In this document: in pieces, positions 32,013 through 44,874 of the stretch
How positions within the stretch are numbered: the stretch's first letter is position 1
How the letters are laid out: the number at the start of each line of letters is the position of its first letter
From: Cenococcum geophilum 1.58
Taxonomy: Eukaryota > Ascomycota > Dothideomycetes > Gloniales > Gloniaceae
Assembly: GCA_001692895.1 (NCBI GenBank)
Contig: KV748178.1
Coordinates: forward strand, 5,558,867 to 5,622,866
DNA: 64,000 nt
Direction of reading: 5' to 3'
Translations under genes and position numbers: made by a program
Notes under the pieces: model-generated
Database searches by the model: none
The model's input: the letters and a program-made list of their open reading frames with translations, nothing else
Told to the model about the DNA's origin: nothing

Positions 32013-35000
32013 TTACTACCCCCACCTAAAACATTATCCCCTAACGTTTCTTTACAGACCCCATTTGGTAGGTAAGGAATACTTAAGGATAGAAAAAAAC
32101 AACCTAACACCTAGTACACCTTTAACTCCTCCAAAGCTGCCTGCACCCTTTCCCCATTTATCGCCTCTGTTCCATATTATTTACGCCTTCCGCCTTAAGC
32201 TCTGCATTTACATTATTTTACGTATTAACGACACCAACCTAGAGTTTTAAAGACACCTTTTTACGGACAGTATTTATTTCCGCTTATATTGTCTTCTACA
32301 TAGGAGGTTAGAGAACACTAGAATTAATCGTCTATTCTTTTAAAGCAGTACCCTTTTTTAAAATTGGTAAAGGCGTTAGGCGGTATAATACTACTAGCTT
32401 ATTAATATTCTCTAAAGTATTAATAAATGCCAGCAAATATTTAGAAGTAGTATTTTAAAAGCCATCTTCTTTAAGCTTACTTATATCCTTTAGCTCCCGG
32501 TCAATTTCTATAGGCGCTACCTTATTATTAAATATATCAGGACCAAGGTTTAGCGCAGCAGTCCTAGCGCCCTAAGGCGTAATAGCCCTAGCCTTACCTT
32601 TAGAATAGCCTTTAGAACCATAATTGGTTAGCGGAGGAGCGCTAGAAGTCATATTAGCTAAGTTATATTCGTATTCTAGATCCGAAACCAAGTCTTTAGG
32701 ATATTCTAGGTCATCTGCAGGACGCTTACGCCCTTATTCTTTTGCCAAAAAGTAAGACTTTACCCTAAATACCTCTTGCTTAAATTCCTCTAGCTCTCCA
32801 AAGCTCTTATAAACAGCCTTAGTAATATACGTCCTATGTCTTTCCCGAAATACTTTATATTTATTATTCAATAAAGGATCTAAGATTAACTGTTGCTCTC
32901 TTCTTACTTAAGGGTCGTCCCATAAAAGTCTCCTAACTAAAGCATTTAAAATAGCGCTCTTTGCCTATAGCTATATATAGGCCGGAAACTTATATAGAGG
33001 AGCGTTAGAAATAGGTTCGCTAGTAGGAGTTAAAACTAGGGGAAAAGTGTCTAGATTTATCTATATAACGGCCTGCTAGCTCTTAAGCCCAGGAATCTCC
33101 AATCTCTTAGTATTTAGTAGGATTGCGATTAAGTCTAGTGTAATAATTAAGCAACTTAATGTTGCTTAAGAGGCTCCTTATGTAATAGTAGCTTTTGTAA
33201 ACTATACTTTACCAGTCCTTAACGCAATAGGCATCTAGTTAAGCTTAAACTTCTTAGCATCAGCTTTAGTCCAGGCAGTTTCTATATTCTTAATACGCCC
33301 TCTACTATTAAGTTTCCTACGTTCTTAAAGCAAGCCTACCTATTCCGGTATATACTAATGCATGCTAGGTAGGAACTCTGCGCAAGACTAACTCCCCTTA
33401 TTAATTAAGGAGATATAAGAACGAAGCCAGCTTTCTCTAAAATTTGGCCCTCCTTTACGCACTCGTAGAAGGTTAATTTCTAAGTTCCGCTTTTTAGGGA
33501 GATAGCCACTGAGGAACTAGAGCATATAGCTTGGATATATAATGAAACGAGTAGCGCCATCAGCGCGTAAAGCCACTGTATACTAGTAGTGCTCCAAATC
33601 TATCCGAACTGCCTACTATAGCAAAGAATGGCATATAGTTTAAAGGATACCGCTATTTCCCTCTCTAGCGGTCTTATGTAAATAATACGCATATATATTA
33701 AACTCCTCTTTAAAAATGTCTAGAATCCCAGCATCTTTCCACTATTTAAATAAATCGGCCTAGTGGATTCTAAGTAAGTCCTATTTTATTTCCCCTTTTA
33801 AGCCTAATATAAGCTTTCTTAACCCTATACAATCTACTTAATAATTACTAGGTCGTACAGTAGAATAAGCGTAAATCCTAAGACCATTGTTCGCATGCTT
33901 AGGACGACTATCCCTTTTAAACTAAAAATAAGAGCTTTTGGCTGTCTAGAGAATATTAATAGCATTATAGTTCTTAGAGACTAAGTAAATTCGTAAATAT
34001 AAATTTATAGAGAAAGTACTGGTATCTAGTCCTAGCAATCCTACTATTTTCTAAAGATGTATCCGGCATAGCGCGCGGACTTCTATCCTATTTTCTTACT
34101 AGGCTATAATAAACTATTGCAAGACGGAAGAGATACCGCCTTTTAGTTCTTTCTTTAAATTAAGAGCCTTTATTAATTTAACTAGCGTTTTAGAATAGCA
34201 CGAGCATTTTATTTTTTATTTCGGCCATAGTTTCCTAATAATCACCTCTTTATTAGCTTTAGTAATTATAGCTGCTTTTCCCTTTTGTTTGTTAGCTTTA
34301 CTAGAAGCTAAAGGTTCCGCAAGTCCTATTTTTAGCTTCTTTTTAGGAGATTTCTTAGAAGCTTTTCTAGCCTTGTGTTTCTGTGAGGAGCTAGCAACAA
34401 AGATATCCTCCAAAGACGTAGATTTATTAGATTTAGAGTCCTCTCTATTAGCTTTAGAAACCTTGCCTCCAAACAGAAATATACTATACAGCATCTTTAC
34501 GTTTAAGCCTTTAACCTCTTTAAAAGGTACCAACAGAGGTCCTAGAGTAACTGGCTCTAGTATAGATCCCTCTCCTCCAGCTTTAATGGTTAAGGCTGGC
34601 ACTAAAAGCTTATAGCCCTAGCTTAGATAATAAGCGAGCCTCCATTTCTTAACTAGCTCCTTATTAACTTCCAGTCCAAATTTATAAGTATTAAGGAAAT
34701 CTGAAGGTATTAGGTATAGAGTCCTTAAAATCCCGGCCTTTAAGAGTTCCAGGCGGTTTAGCATTATATTGTTAACTATCTTTAATACATTCTCTCTAGC
34801 GATCTCGCTCTTTTTAGCTTGATTAATAAGGATATAAATACTTTTTAGTGCGTAATATATATAGAAGAGCTTACAGGGACCTTCTAAAAGTTCCTCTCCC
34901 CACTCCTTCTTAACTGTATCCCATACCATCTTAATCTTATTAATCTTATAAGTAATCTTAAAAAGCTTCCTAATATCTATAAAGGCATTTTCCCACTCTT

Positions 35001-36480
35001 TACTTTCTAAGTTTCCTTTAAGCTCTCTATCCTTTTCAATCTTAATTATGGCATTTCTCGCAGCCTTAACTACATTATACTCCTAGTTTAAAATAACCTA
35101 CGTTAAACCATAATAGATATTCACGCGCTAATTAACCGGGTGGCTTTAGGCAGCTTTAAGGATAACCTCTATTGTCTGCGCCTTTCCTTAGTATATAAGG
35201 GCTATTAACCGGATAGTAGGAGGCGGAGGCGTAGGAGGCAGAGGCGGCGGCCTTCCTTTTAAGCGGAGTTCCATAGTTCTAGGCATTTTTATAGTGAAAT
35301 TCCGCGTACGCAACAGGCAATTTAAAAAAAGGGTAATAATAGTGCTTCTTAACGTGAAGAAAGGCAAATAGGCGCGTATAATTAAATAAGACAGGGTAAT
35401 AGGATGATAGGATAATAGGATAACAGGAAGTTAAAATAAAGATCTTATAGTATTTACCAAAAAGGTAAATCAAAAGGGTCATTACGTGAAATCTTAAGAT
35501 ATTAAGGAACTTTAACCGCCGGTTAAAGTTGTCTAATTAGTTAGATTTTCCTTACCAAGACATTTATATAATAATAACTTTAATATTAACTATTTTTTAA
35601 AAGAATAAATAAAACTTAGATAATGCCTGTCTCTAACCTCTGGTATACTTAACCAAGACTTCTTAAAGTAAAGTAGCTCTTCTCTTAACTTAAAAGGAAA
35701 CGAAAATGTTAATTTAAAAATTATAAAACGTGAAAATGTAAAATACTTATAAGAGATAGTTATTAGTAATAAAGGTAGAAGGAAGAAAACCGCGCGTGCA
35801 GTTATTTCTTATAAGAGTAGTTGCCAAGATAGAGGATTTAAAACCAGCTTTAAAGAGCTAAACTCTTTTCCTAATTTCTTATACTAGTGGGATAAGGTGG
35901 AAGTGTAGTAGAAGACTCTAATCCTTGCAGTTACTTTACGTATTTATTATAAAGGTAGAGAAAAAAAAGCGAATGAGTTGCTGCTTATAGTAATAGGTGT
36001 CCTAAGTAACAGCCTATTTATAAAAGAATCTTTATAGAAGACTGCCTTTTTAGTAGGGTTATATGATTCTTAAGACGCGGTAAGATTATAGTGTAGTTAG
36101 AAGGAAGAGACGCTGCTATAGCCTCCTCTTTAGGTACTTCTTCTTCTGCAAAGACTTCTTCTATATTATAGTTGCTTTTATTTATACGGTTTTCTGGTCT
36201 AATCCCCTTGGGATCTTATACACGAAACCGTTTCGACTAATTCCTATATAGGGTGCCTCCTACTTTAGTATTATTAAGGTTTTTGATTTTATAGAACCCT
36301 TTTTCTAATAACCTTTTAATCTAGAGGGGGCCCTACCATTTTAGCTATAGCTTTTGCCATCGCAATATATCCTTTACCTTCTTCGCATCCTATACCGGCA
36401 TAAGCTCTCTAGGCTTAAGCTCACTTTTACGGGTATTCTTTATCTTATTAAAGTATTCTTTATTAGCTAGACGATAGCCG
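31783..36480 (-). mobile_element. Ty3/Gypsy element, copy 2, 5'-truncated, with extra 3' reading frame
   Basis: A direct repeat of copy 1 displaced by about 5.86 kb. On the minus strand: integrase C-terminal part (36480 to about 36120, RLKRF-type text), spacer, then a frame starting MPRTMELRLKGRPPPLPP near 35290 and readable to about 32080 with RIP stops. Two open pieces are 34618-34929 (EELLEGPCKLFYIYYALKSI) and 34216-34602 (EPVTLGPLLVPFKEVKGLNV). It ends with a purine tract and LTR 31783-32012. At 36480 the integrase is cut off by a sequence resembling the GTGGTCCGTGC-type transposon end at 19833. Both copies share the extra frame, so it belongs to the element rather than to one insertion. 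Confidence 0.6.
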
Positions 36481-39460
36481 TGCATAGAACACTAGAACTA
36501 GATAGGAAGTCCACAAGATTAGGTATTAAGTGCAGCTTTATTAAGTAAGGTATTAATTAGTATTGTCTTAGGCTTATCTGTGTTAATATTATTAAGGCCT
36601 TCTACCACAGGAATACGCCCTTATAGCTTTGTATTAAAGCTATTAATAAGCAAGTCGTAGTAAGCTAGTTACTTTAGGATTCTTTACTTTTTAGCTCTAG
36701 AAGGTTCTAATTGTGATAAGGTTAATTTAAAAGGTAGCTTTATAGGCTGTCCTTCCTTTAAACCCCTAGAGAGCCTCTAGGTTCCAATATTAACAATATC
36801 CTTGCAGCTAATGTAACTCTTTCGTCCGCTAGGCCGCCTTGTGATAGTAGTTAATAGCTTAAGCGCAAGATGATATACATTAGTAGCTGCGTTAGCTAAC
36901 ATATGATGTGTGCTATTAAACTGGCTAAACGCGTCCTCTATAGCATACCGCAGCTCTAGGCAGTAACTAGCGGTAAGTAACACTCGAGTAAATAACTCTA
37001 TTATATCTAAACTAGTTCGCCGTCGGTCTTAAAGAAGAAGCTTAAGAACAAGGTTGTGATGTTTGTTAAGTCGATTTATTTTAAACCAACTATTTTACTG
37101 GCCTCTACAATTAACCAATATACTGGCAAGTAATAATCTTTAGAGGACTTGATCCGTGGCTTTAGTTATAAGCAATCTAGTAAGGTATAAAGCCAACTAT
37201 GTATATTAACTCTTTACACTACCAGTAAAGAGAAGACAGCAGTAAACAATCACCCGTTTAATAAGCCTAATATTAGTGTGCTTAATAGCAAACTTTAATA
37301 TAAGGTAGACCTCTATATCTTATATAAATCGAATATAGTTTTAGAATACCTTATTAACTAGTTTATTACCGCAGGACCGTTAGCTAGGCGAGAAGAACTC
37401 CTCTTAAATACGCTATAAGGTAGTAAGGAATCTTACTTTTACTACTACCGTTTTATTACCTCTTCTAATATCTTATCCGGTAATCCAATTATTAACCCCC
37501 TTATTACCCTAGTCCTTAATATTTTAAGGAAAAAGACTAAGGAAGTAGGTAGTAATTCGGGCGTTAAAGGACTTAATTATAACCTCCTCTTTATAATGGA
37601 ACGGCGTCCTATAACCCTAATACGCGCTAAGGTGGACCTTGCTGTAATCCAACAATTCAAAGCAGTTAGATAGTCCGCCGTAAATGTCGTGTATTATATC
37701 TATATAGTTAGTTCGCCAATAGAACAATCTAGCCATAGGAAGAAACCATTTTAGCTATTTATAGTAACGCTTTTTAAGATAGCGCTCTTACTATATAGAT
37801 TAAAGGAGGCCTATAGTCTTCTAATCGCCATTAATTAAGACTAATTTACTATTATTAAAGGATCCTTCCTTATACCCCAGCTAGCCCTCTTAAAACCCGC
37901 ATTCGCCATTATTGCCACTAAATATATTCCTAAGAACACCATATATACCCTTTAGAGTACCCTTATTCTCTAGAATTAGACCTAATATAAAGTAGCGTAG
38001 CTTTCGTGGAAGGAGATAATCTATAATAGGCATACTGGGCCAGAAGTCTACGATAATATTAAGCTCTTTAACTTTTAGTATTGCATACGCAATAGCCTTA
38101 GCAATCTAATATAACTGGCACTATTCCGTATAGCTATCTACCTAGTTACTAGGATAATTAAAGATCACGCTACAAGTAAGCTGTTCCGTAGGTTTAAGTA
38201 TAAAAGTATAAAGACCGTTATATAGAAACTTAGGGTTAAGTATAAGCTTAAAAGTAGTAGCGGAGAGGTACTTATTAGTGTTTAGTATAGTCTTATATTA
38301 AACCCTTTTATTCTAGTTAAAGTTATTATATATAACCATTAGCTGGTTCCGGTTCTTTAAAGCAGTTGCCTTAATTATACGCTATAAGAAAGTTACTATT
38401 TATTACACTAGCAGTGACCGAGAAGCCTTAAGTACGCGATCTACAGCTAAGATACCTCAACTATACCCTCCACTCGCAGTAACGGAGGCGTCTTATCTAA
38501 ACCCTTAAGTATGGAAGCATATACCCTACTAACTTCCTCCAGTTCCTTTTGTATTTTAGCAAGACCGGTATACAATATTATAACTCCTAACTTATAAAGA
38601 AGCGCAATACACCTTCTTTTAACACCTATATTATATAAATAAACCCCCAAAGCAGTATAGAACCGGTAGCTAGCTTAAGGGGCTCGTACGTTTACTAGGA
38701 TTGCGCACACCATAAAGAGCTTATTATAGTAAGGCGTAATATTACAAGAATTAGCATATAGCCTTTGCTAAACTAAAGCTATAAGGAAGCTCTATAGCGT
38801 TAAAGTAAGGCACTATACGTCGGCAGTAATTATATTAAGCTCGAGCTTTTTAACTGGTTCTTTGGCGTTAAATTGTCTAAGCCTACTAGGAATAATAACT
38901 CCATTCTCTTCTCTTAGGCGCATAAGATCCTTTAACTCTTACTCTATCTGCTTGCACAGAGGTTCTTAATAGAGCCTTCCTAGCTAGCAATCACTATACA
39001 CCATAAGCCGTTCCTTAACTTCTGGCTCTTTAAATATTGCCTTCCATAGCCTATTTGCATGTTACTCTAGCGTATTATAATTAGAAGGGCCGGAAGCGGT
39101 TATATAATGCTTAATAAAAGTTATAATGCCCCAGCGGTGCTTATATAGCTATTCTAATATTAAGTTAACTCTTTTGCATTCTAAATAAAAGACTTATAGT
39201 CCTTAATTTTTATTTAAAGCTGGCTTATTGGTTTGGGTACTCTAGCTACGGTAGGAAAAAGGCGGCAGTGGTTATAGGAGAGGTGCGGCTGCTACAACTC
39301 AGGGGCGTCGGGCGCGATAATGAGATAATAAATTAGAATCGGGCAAATCGGGCAACGTGGTCTTCTTCACCAGGTTTAATTTGGTAATTCTAGCCATTAG
39401 GAATAGCTTAGGGAGCTATAGAAGTTGAGATAATTTGGCTTAAAGTAGGTGTATATAGGC
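36481..39460. pseudogene. RIP-mutated relic(s) of unknown family, both strands
   Basis: It starts with a transposon-end word (CCGTGCATAGAACACTAGAA near 36478). A minus-strand open piece at 36777-36983 includes RRPSGRKSYISCKDIVNIGT. A plus-strand frame from about 37450 to 38400 reads well with only TAG/TAA breaks at likely Gln/Trp codons (MERRPITLIRAKVDLAVIQQ, YIVSSPIEQSSHRKK, LYRLKEAYSLLIAIN). A second minus-strand piece at 38447-38650 includes CIALLYKLGVIILYTGLAKI. None was recognised. The plus-strand frame could be the N-terminal part of a helicase gene like the 23.6-kb relic, which is speculation. Confidence 0.4.
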
Positions 39461-39502
39461 CTAAATNCCCNNCNNGGGACTAATAAAAATCNNAACCGTN
39501 TA

Positions 39503-39579
39503 CCAGACCTTCTAACGAAGGTCTTGCCAAAAGCGGCTAGCGGCTTGGCAAGGTAAGCCTTGGCAAGAAGGTCTGGGAA
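39503..39579. repeat. Imperfect palindrome at the Gypsy copy boundary
   Basis: CCAGACCTTCT (39503) and AGAAGGTCTGG (39569) are inverted, with CTTGCCAA / TTGGCAAG nested inside, giving a long hairpin. Unresolved bases sit just before it (39467-39500). Confidence 0.6.
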
Positions 39580-41796
39580 CGAGACAACTTGCGTGCACCT
39601 CGCGTATAGCTTATGTTAGCTACGTATAGGTATATTACCTCCTTACGCCCTCGACCCTTACGATCGATCGCGTAACGTCTTGTAGACTCCTTGAATACAT
39701 ACGCTCTGTAGCTACTGCCCTCGTTCCATGACATTACATTGCGCCTTTTTACCACCGACGCTTAGCCTATAACTAATTCTACATCTCTATAATACTGCAG
39801 GCGCTGCTAGAAGCAGCGTGTCTATAAATTACCTTACTTTATACTTTTAAGGAACCTATAATAGTAAGATAATATTCCTTACTAGCTACTATATTAAACC
39901 TAAAGAACAATCCAATACTTATATTTAACCTACGACGCCAATTAATCCCAGGAGAATTCGATTTATTAGCCCTAACCCCTAAGGAGATGGACACCAATAA
40001 TGTCTTATCTTTTATTAACTATATAACTACGGATAAGTAAATAGAAGGGCTACTACCTATTAAAATTAAAATATAAGACGCTGAGACGTTTATAAAAAAT
40101 AGTAGCATAAGACCCTAATAAATACTACCGCTTTCTATAGAACTACTACCTAAAGCTTATATAAGCTGAGATGCGTACTACCTAAGATCGCGATATTATT
40201 TAAGACCTATAAGCTTGTAAGGCGCTCGCCGACAATATATATTAAGAAACTAAAGACGACCTCTAATAGTTAAAGAAGAATAAGATTGTACTAATTGCTA
40301 TAGTTACTAAAAAAGAAGGCATAATTAAATACCTATAATCTTAGCTTAATAAGCATATTTGTAATAACGCTAGATACCTTTTTACTATATATAACGCCAC
40401 CTAAGTCTCTATACCCCTAGCAACTTTACCTACTTAACGCTTAATAGAGAGTTAGCGTTAAGCAGCTTTACCTAATAAAAACCCCTACTAAAGCAGCGAT
40501 AATAAAAGCTATAATAATTGGACCTAAACTGCTACTATAGAATCTAACGCACGCTATCTTAATCCCTTAGTTTTTTAAGGAGACCGTAAGGAATACAGCT
40601 ACTAGAAGATGTAAATCCGCGAGAAACTAACTTAGAGCGCCTACCTTTTTCCTACAGAAGATACTAAGATTGGCTATATTATTAGGCGAATAAAGGGTAT
40701 ATTATTTAATAGACTCTTCGCCTAATAGAAGACTAATAGCCCTTAGAAGTAGTAGTCTTACTAAGAAGTCCTTAATAATCTTAACTTAATATACCGCGAT
40801 TATAACTTATTAGCTACTAACTGAGCTAAACTACATACCCTAAAGATAAGCCCTACTAAATTATTTAATAAGTTTTATATTAAATTCTAAAAATATACTA
40901 GAGCCCTTACCTAAGACGATACTAAAGACTAGAAGGATCTCCTTAAAAAAGTTACTTATTGCCTTAGTTACGCAGCCGCTAGCTATAACTATAATAATAT
41001 TTATAAGATAGTAGCAGCCCTATAGAAGATTAAACGACGACTAAATTAGATTGCTACTATTAACCCTTATTTAAAGACCCCTTTATAAAAGCCCTCTAGG
41101 CCTACTAAACCTATATATACTAAGCCACCGACGCCTACTATCTTAAGTACTACTAGAGCTAATATTAACCTCTCTATACTAACCTTTCCGTAAAAACTCC
41201 TAGATAGAGAGTATAAGCTACTCTAAAAATTAGGACGCTACTATAGATACTATTAAGGAGGCTGTTATTATAATAACCTAAACTGCTTAATAGCTAAGTT
41301 TAGTACCTACCGCCTAATACCTAACCTAATGCCCTAAATACTAAATATGTTACTATACGCCACTACTATATAAGACAAAGATATAGTAATAGTAGTAAAA
41401 TTGGATATAGAAGCGGAAAACGCTAAATCCTAGCCCTAAGTTGCGGGTTAGGACGCCCTAATAATAGAGGGATCTATATATTAGCCTACTTAATAGATAA
41501 CTTAGTAAAGATAAACGGATAGAAATAGATAGTTTTACCTATAATAGGAACTACTGGCATAAAATAATATAAAAGCCGTTTTATAATTAACTGNNNAGCT
41601 ANTAACTAATTTATAGATACNTAANNTNTGNGTATTTATAACCTANNTACCTTACCCCTTACTAAAGCCCGCGCCCTATAACTCGCTAATAGTAGTTATA
41701 CCGTATAGAAGATTACCTATATAGTATAACTCTGCTTAGATATAAACAGGTACTAGGAAAAGCTTTAGGCCTATATTATACTACTTACTAACTACT
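39580..41796 (+). mobile_element. Plus-strand Ty3/Gypsy copy D, 5' part (LTR remnant, gag, start of protease region)
   Basis: Bases 39590-39760 match the inner part of the 193-bp LTR family of element E, but the outer LTR start differs, so it is chimeric or truncated. The gag region (about 39960-41590) is stop-riddled; near 41217 LLREY-type text leads into a decayed CCHC zinc knuckle (CYRC..H..C positions read YYRYY..YYNNLNC). Scattered unresolved bases at 41594-41648 lie in the protease region. The copy is split at 41796 by element E and resumes at 50787. Confidence 0.8.
41792..41796 (+). repeat. 5-bp target-site duplication, left (CTACT)
   Basis: CTACT here and at 50782-50786 flank element E. 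The sequence of E itself at the matching place shows the uninterrupted target. Confidence 0.9.
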
Positions 41797-41989
41797 TATT
41801 ACGGGACGGGGGTAGTGGCTATAAGATGTATGTATTTAAGGAGTCTATAAGACGTTACGCGATCGATTGTAAGGGTTGAGGGCGTAAGGAGGTAATATAC
41901 CTACGCGTAGCTAATATAAGCTGTACGCGAGGTATACGCGAGAGCACGGGGCTCTCCTATGGAGGCCCCTGNGGTNGGGTTCNNTAANA
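41797..41989 (-). repeat. 3' LTR of element E (193 bp)
   Basis: Same length as 50589-50781. Its outer end reads TATTACGGG against TGTTATGGG in the partner, a TG-to-TA change expected from RIP. Three unresolved positions lie near 41983-41988. The purine tract GAGGGGGGTAG (minus strand) adjoins at 41990-42001. Confidence 0.88.
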
Positions 41990-44862
41990 CTACCCCCCCT
42001 CCTATAGAGGCGGAGCTCCGGCGACGCTATGGTTACTATATATATATAGAAGGGACACTTAGGGTATAGAAAAGAAAAAAGAGGGGTATTGCTAAAGGCT
42101 TAAAACAATATTATATAATAAGGCTTGGCATCTAAGAATCCGACTAATTAGATAACTTTAACCGCTAGTTAAAGTTTCTGGATATCTTAACGATATTCCG
42201 GTTACGTAATTGTACTTTACTGCAATCTAATAGCAATCTAACGGCAATTTGCCCCTACGTAATAATATATAACGGTTTAACTCTATAAGGGCTCCTATAG
42301 AGGATTAAATATAAAATCTCTGCTTAAGCCCGGTTTCTATAGGTTCGCGTAGTAAAAGTCGCTAATTAGATCCTTTATATTTTTAAAGTCTTCCTATAGT
42401 TACCATTCTGGCTAATTTATGTCAAATCCTGTGTATATAGCTCTATAGTAAAGCCGTTGTCCTCTGCCTTTGCTAAAGTATTTAAAGTCAATAATTTGTT
42501 TAACGGTTTACTCCTTATAGTTCTCGTCTTCGTTCTTATCTCGGATTAGTACTAATAGGGGTTTAGGCTATGTCTGCCCTAGTAAGGGGTTAGGCTAGTA
42601 AAGGTATAGTAGCTATAGATAAAATATAGGCTATATCCTACGGGTGGCTAGGGTAGGCGGGAGCTCTAGCTTATATACGGCTCCCCTATTAATGACTTAT
42701 TTAATTAAGTAGGGGCTAAGGTTCTTATAATTAAGTGACTTCATAGGCCTCTATATAGAGATATTGCGTATATCTAGCTATACCTAGTCGCTAACACGTA
42801 TCTCCGGTAGTGGCGTTCTATAACAGTTAGCAAAGTAGGCCTACTTTACTTAAGCCTAGGCTATTTCTCCCTTGCAGTAGTTAAGTAGATTTTTTATATG
42901 GTCTACATACTAGTTAGCAAGTAGTATCTTAAGGCGTTTTCTATATAGCAGTTTCTTATTAATAGGTTCTAGTGGTTCTATGCCAGATTAGGGGTAATAT
43001 CCCTTATTCGCGAAGAACGGGGTAAGTCCTATAGTAGTTAAGACATAGTTATTCGCTATAAATTTACCTAATAGGAGGTAATCTACCTAGTTATCTTGAC
43101 TATAGGCGACTACCTATCATAGGTACGCTTTTATGCTAGTATTAGCGTTTTCTAGTTGCCTAGTAGTTTTATAGTAGAAGGATATAAATATCTTAATGGA
43201 GATGCTAAGGCGTTAGCAGATTTGTCTCCATACATCAGAGCCGAACTATATACCTTAGTCAGATGTAATTAAGTTAGGTAACCCATATAATCAGTAGATT
43301 TCACAAAAAAAGGCGTTAGTAACGTTACTAACAGCTACGCCTTTAGTTAGGACATAGTGGCGCTCTTTTATAAGTTGGCATATTATTATAAGGATATTCT
43401 TATAGGTACGGCCATATCACTTATAGGGTGGTAGGTTAATAACGAAATCTATAGCGATATCTGCCTATCGTTATATAGGTACTAGTAGAGGGTACAGTAA
43501 TCCTTAGTACTTTATATTAAAGGCCTTAGCGTGCTTATAACCATAATAGGCGCCTATAAAGTATTTAATTAAGTCTATTATTTTAGGCTAGAAGTAGTAT
43601 CGGCTAAAAAGCTTATAGGTTCCTCCTCTACCTAGATAGCCGCTTAATTAGAGGTTATGGGCTATTTAGATTAGTTACTGTTATAGATTTTCTAAGTTAG
43701 GGATAAATAGATAGCCTCTATAATAGAGCCTATTCTCTTTTATTTTTAAGGCTGCCATATTAATCTAGCCTAAGCTTTAGAGTTTAGTCAGCAGCGTATA
43801 GGCGCTGGCGGTCTTTACGGTAATAAGTTAATATAGTAATAGGTTAACAGAGGTGTTATATACTATAGTAATAAGCTTATTAATTTTAGGAGGTAATTTT
43901 AGTTCTATAGTGTGGAGCTAAGGTATAGTTAGCTCTATTATAGGTAGTATACCTAGGGCTAAATTCCGTGCTTTTAGGATTGTTTATTATTAGAACTAAT
44001 TATAGGGGTTATCTTTAGACTAAGGAAGGTCTTATAAGTAGCATGTTAGGCTATTAGGCTTAGTACCTTATACTCCTAGCCTATATATAATTTTAAAGTT
44101 AAAACTAGAGAGGAACTTGTTTTAGCGTACTTAATATTAGTTTAGCTATTTTATAGTTATAAAGTACTTAAGGTTATAATAATCTATAAGGACTTTAGTT
44201 GGCTAATTAGGTTCTGCTAAGGAGAGTTCCGGTTAGAATTCCTTAAACACTTATATAATCGCGAGAAGTTCCTTATTATAAATCTTGTAGTTATATTCTT
44301 ATAGTATAAGCTTAGATAAATAGAATGCGACTAGGTAGAGGAGACTGTTGTCACCTATCTAGGAGAGGATGCCTGCGTTAACGTGGTCTAAGGAGTTAGT
44401 CTTAAGATAGAGTTATCGTCCTGGTATAAAGTAAGCTAGGATAGATGCTTTAGTAAAAGCATCTTTAAGGTCTTGGAACGCCTTTTTATATTTAGGCGTC
44501 TAGATAAAATATAGATATATTTTTCTTCCTTTTACAGAAAGGCCCTTTGTTTGTATTATTGCTATAAGTAGTGCTATAATACCTAAGAAGTTATATATAA
44601 ATTTTTAATAGAAGTTAGTAAAACTAAGGAAAGCTTATACGTCTTTAATGTAGTTAGGGGTTTACTATTTGGTAATTATACATACCTTCTTGGGGTCTAT
44701 ACGGATACCCTTAGTAGTAACGATTAGTCTAAGGTATTTTACTTCTGTAACTAAAAATTTGCACTTCTTTAAATTAATATAAAGTCCTATATCCCTAAGG
44801 CGCTATAGGACCTTTTAAACGTGCTTAGTATACTTAAAAGGGTTATCGCTATAAATAAGTAT

Positions 44863-44874
44863 ATCGTCTAGGTA
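44863..44874 (-). other. Reverse transcriptase YLDD box of element E
   Basis: The reverse complement reads TAC CTA GAC GAT. The matching codons in copy D at 51788-51799 read TAC CTA GAT AAT (YLDN), so the catalytic Asp is lost there. Confidence 0.9.

Noticed and set aside
39537-39755. Minus-strand frame of 72 codons, similar to one at 50561-50779
   Set aside because: Both are translations of the same LTR in the antisense direction.
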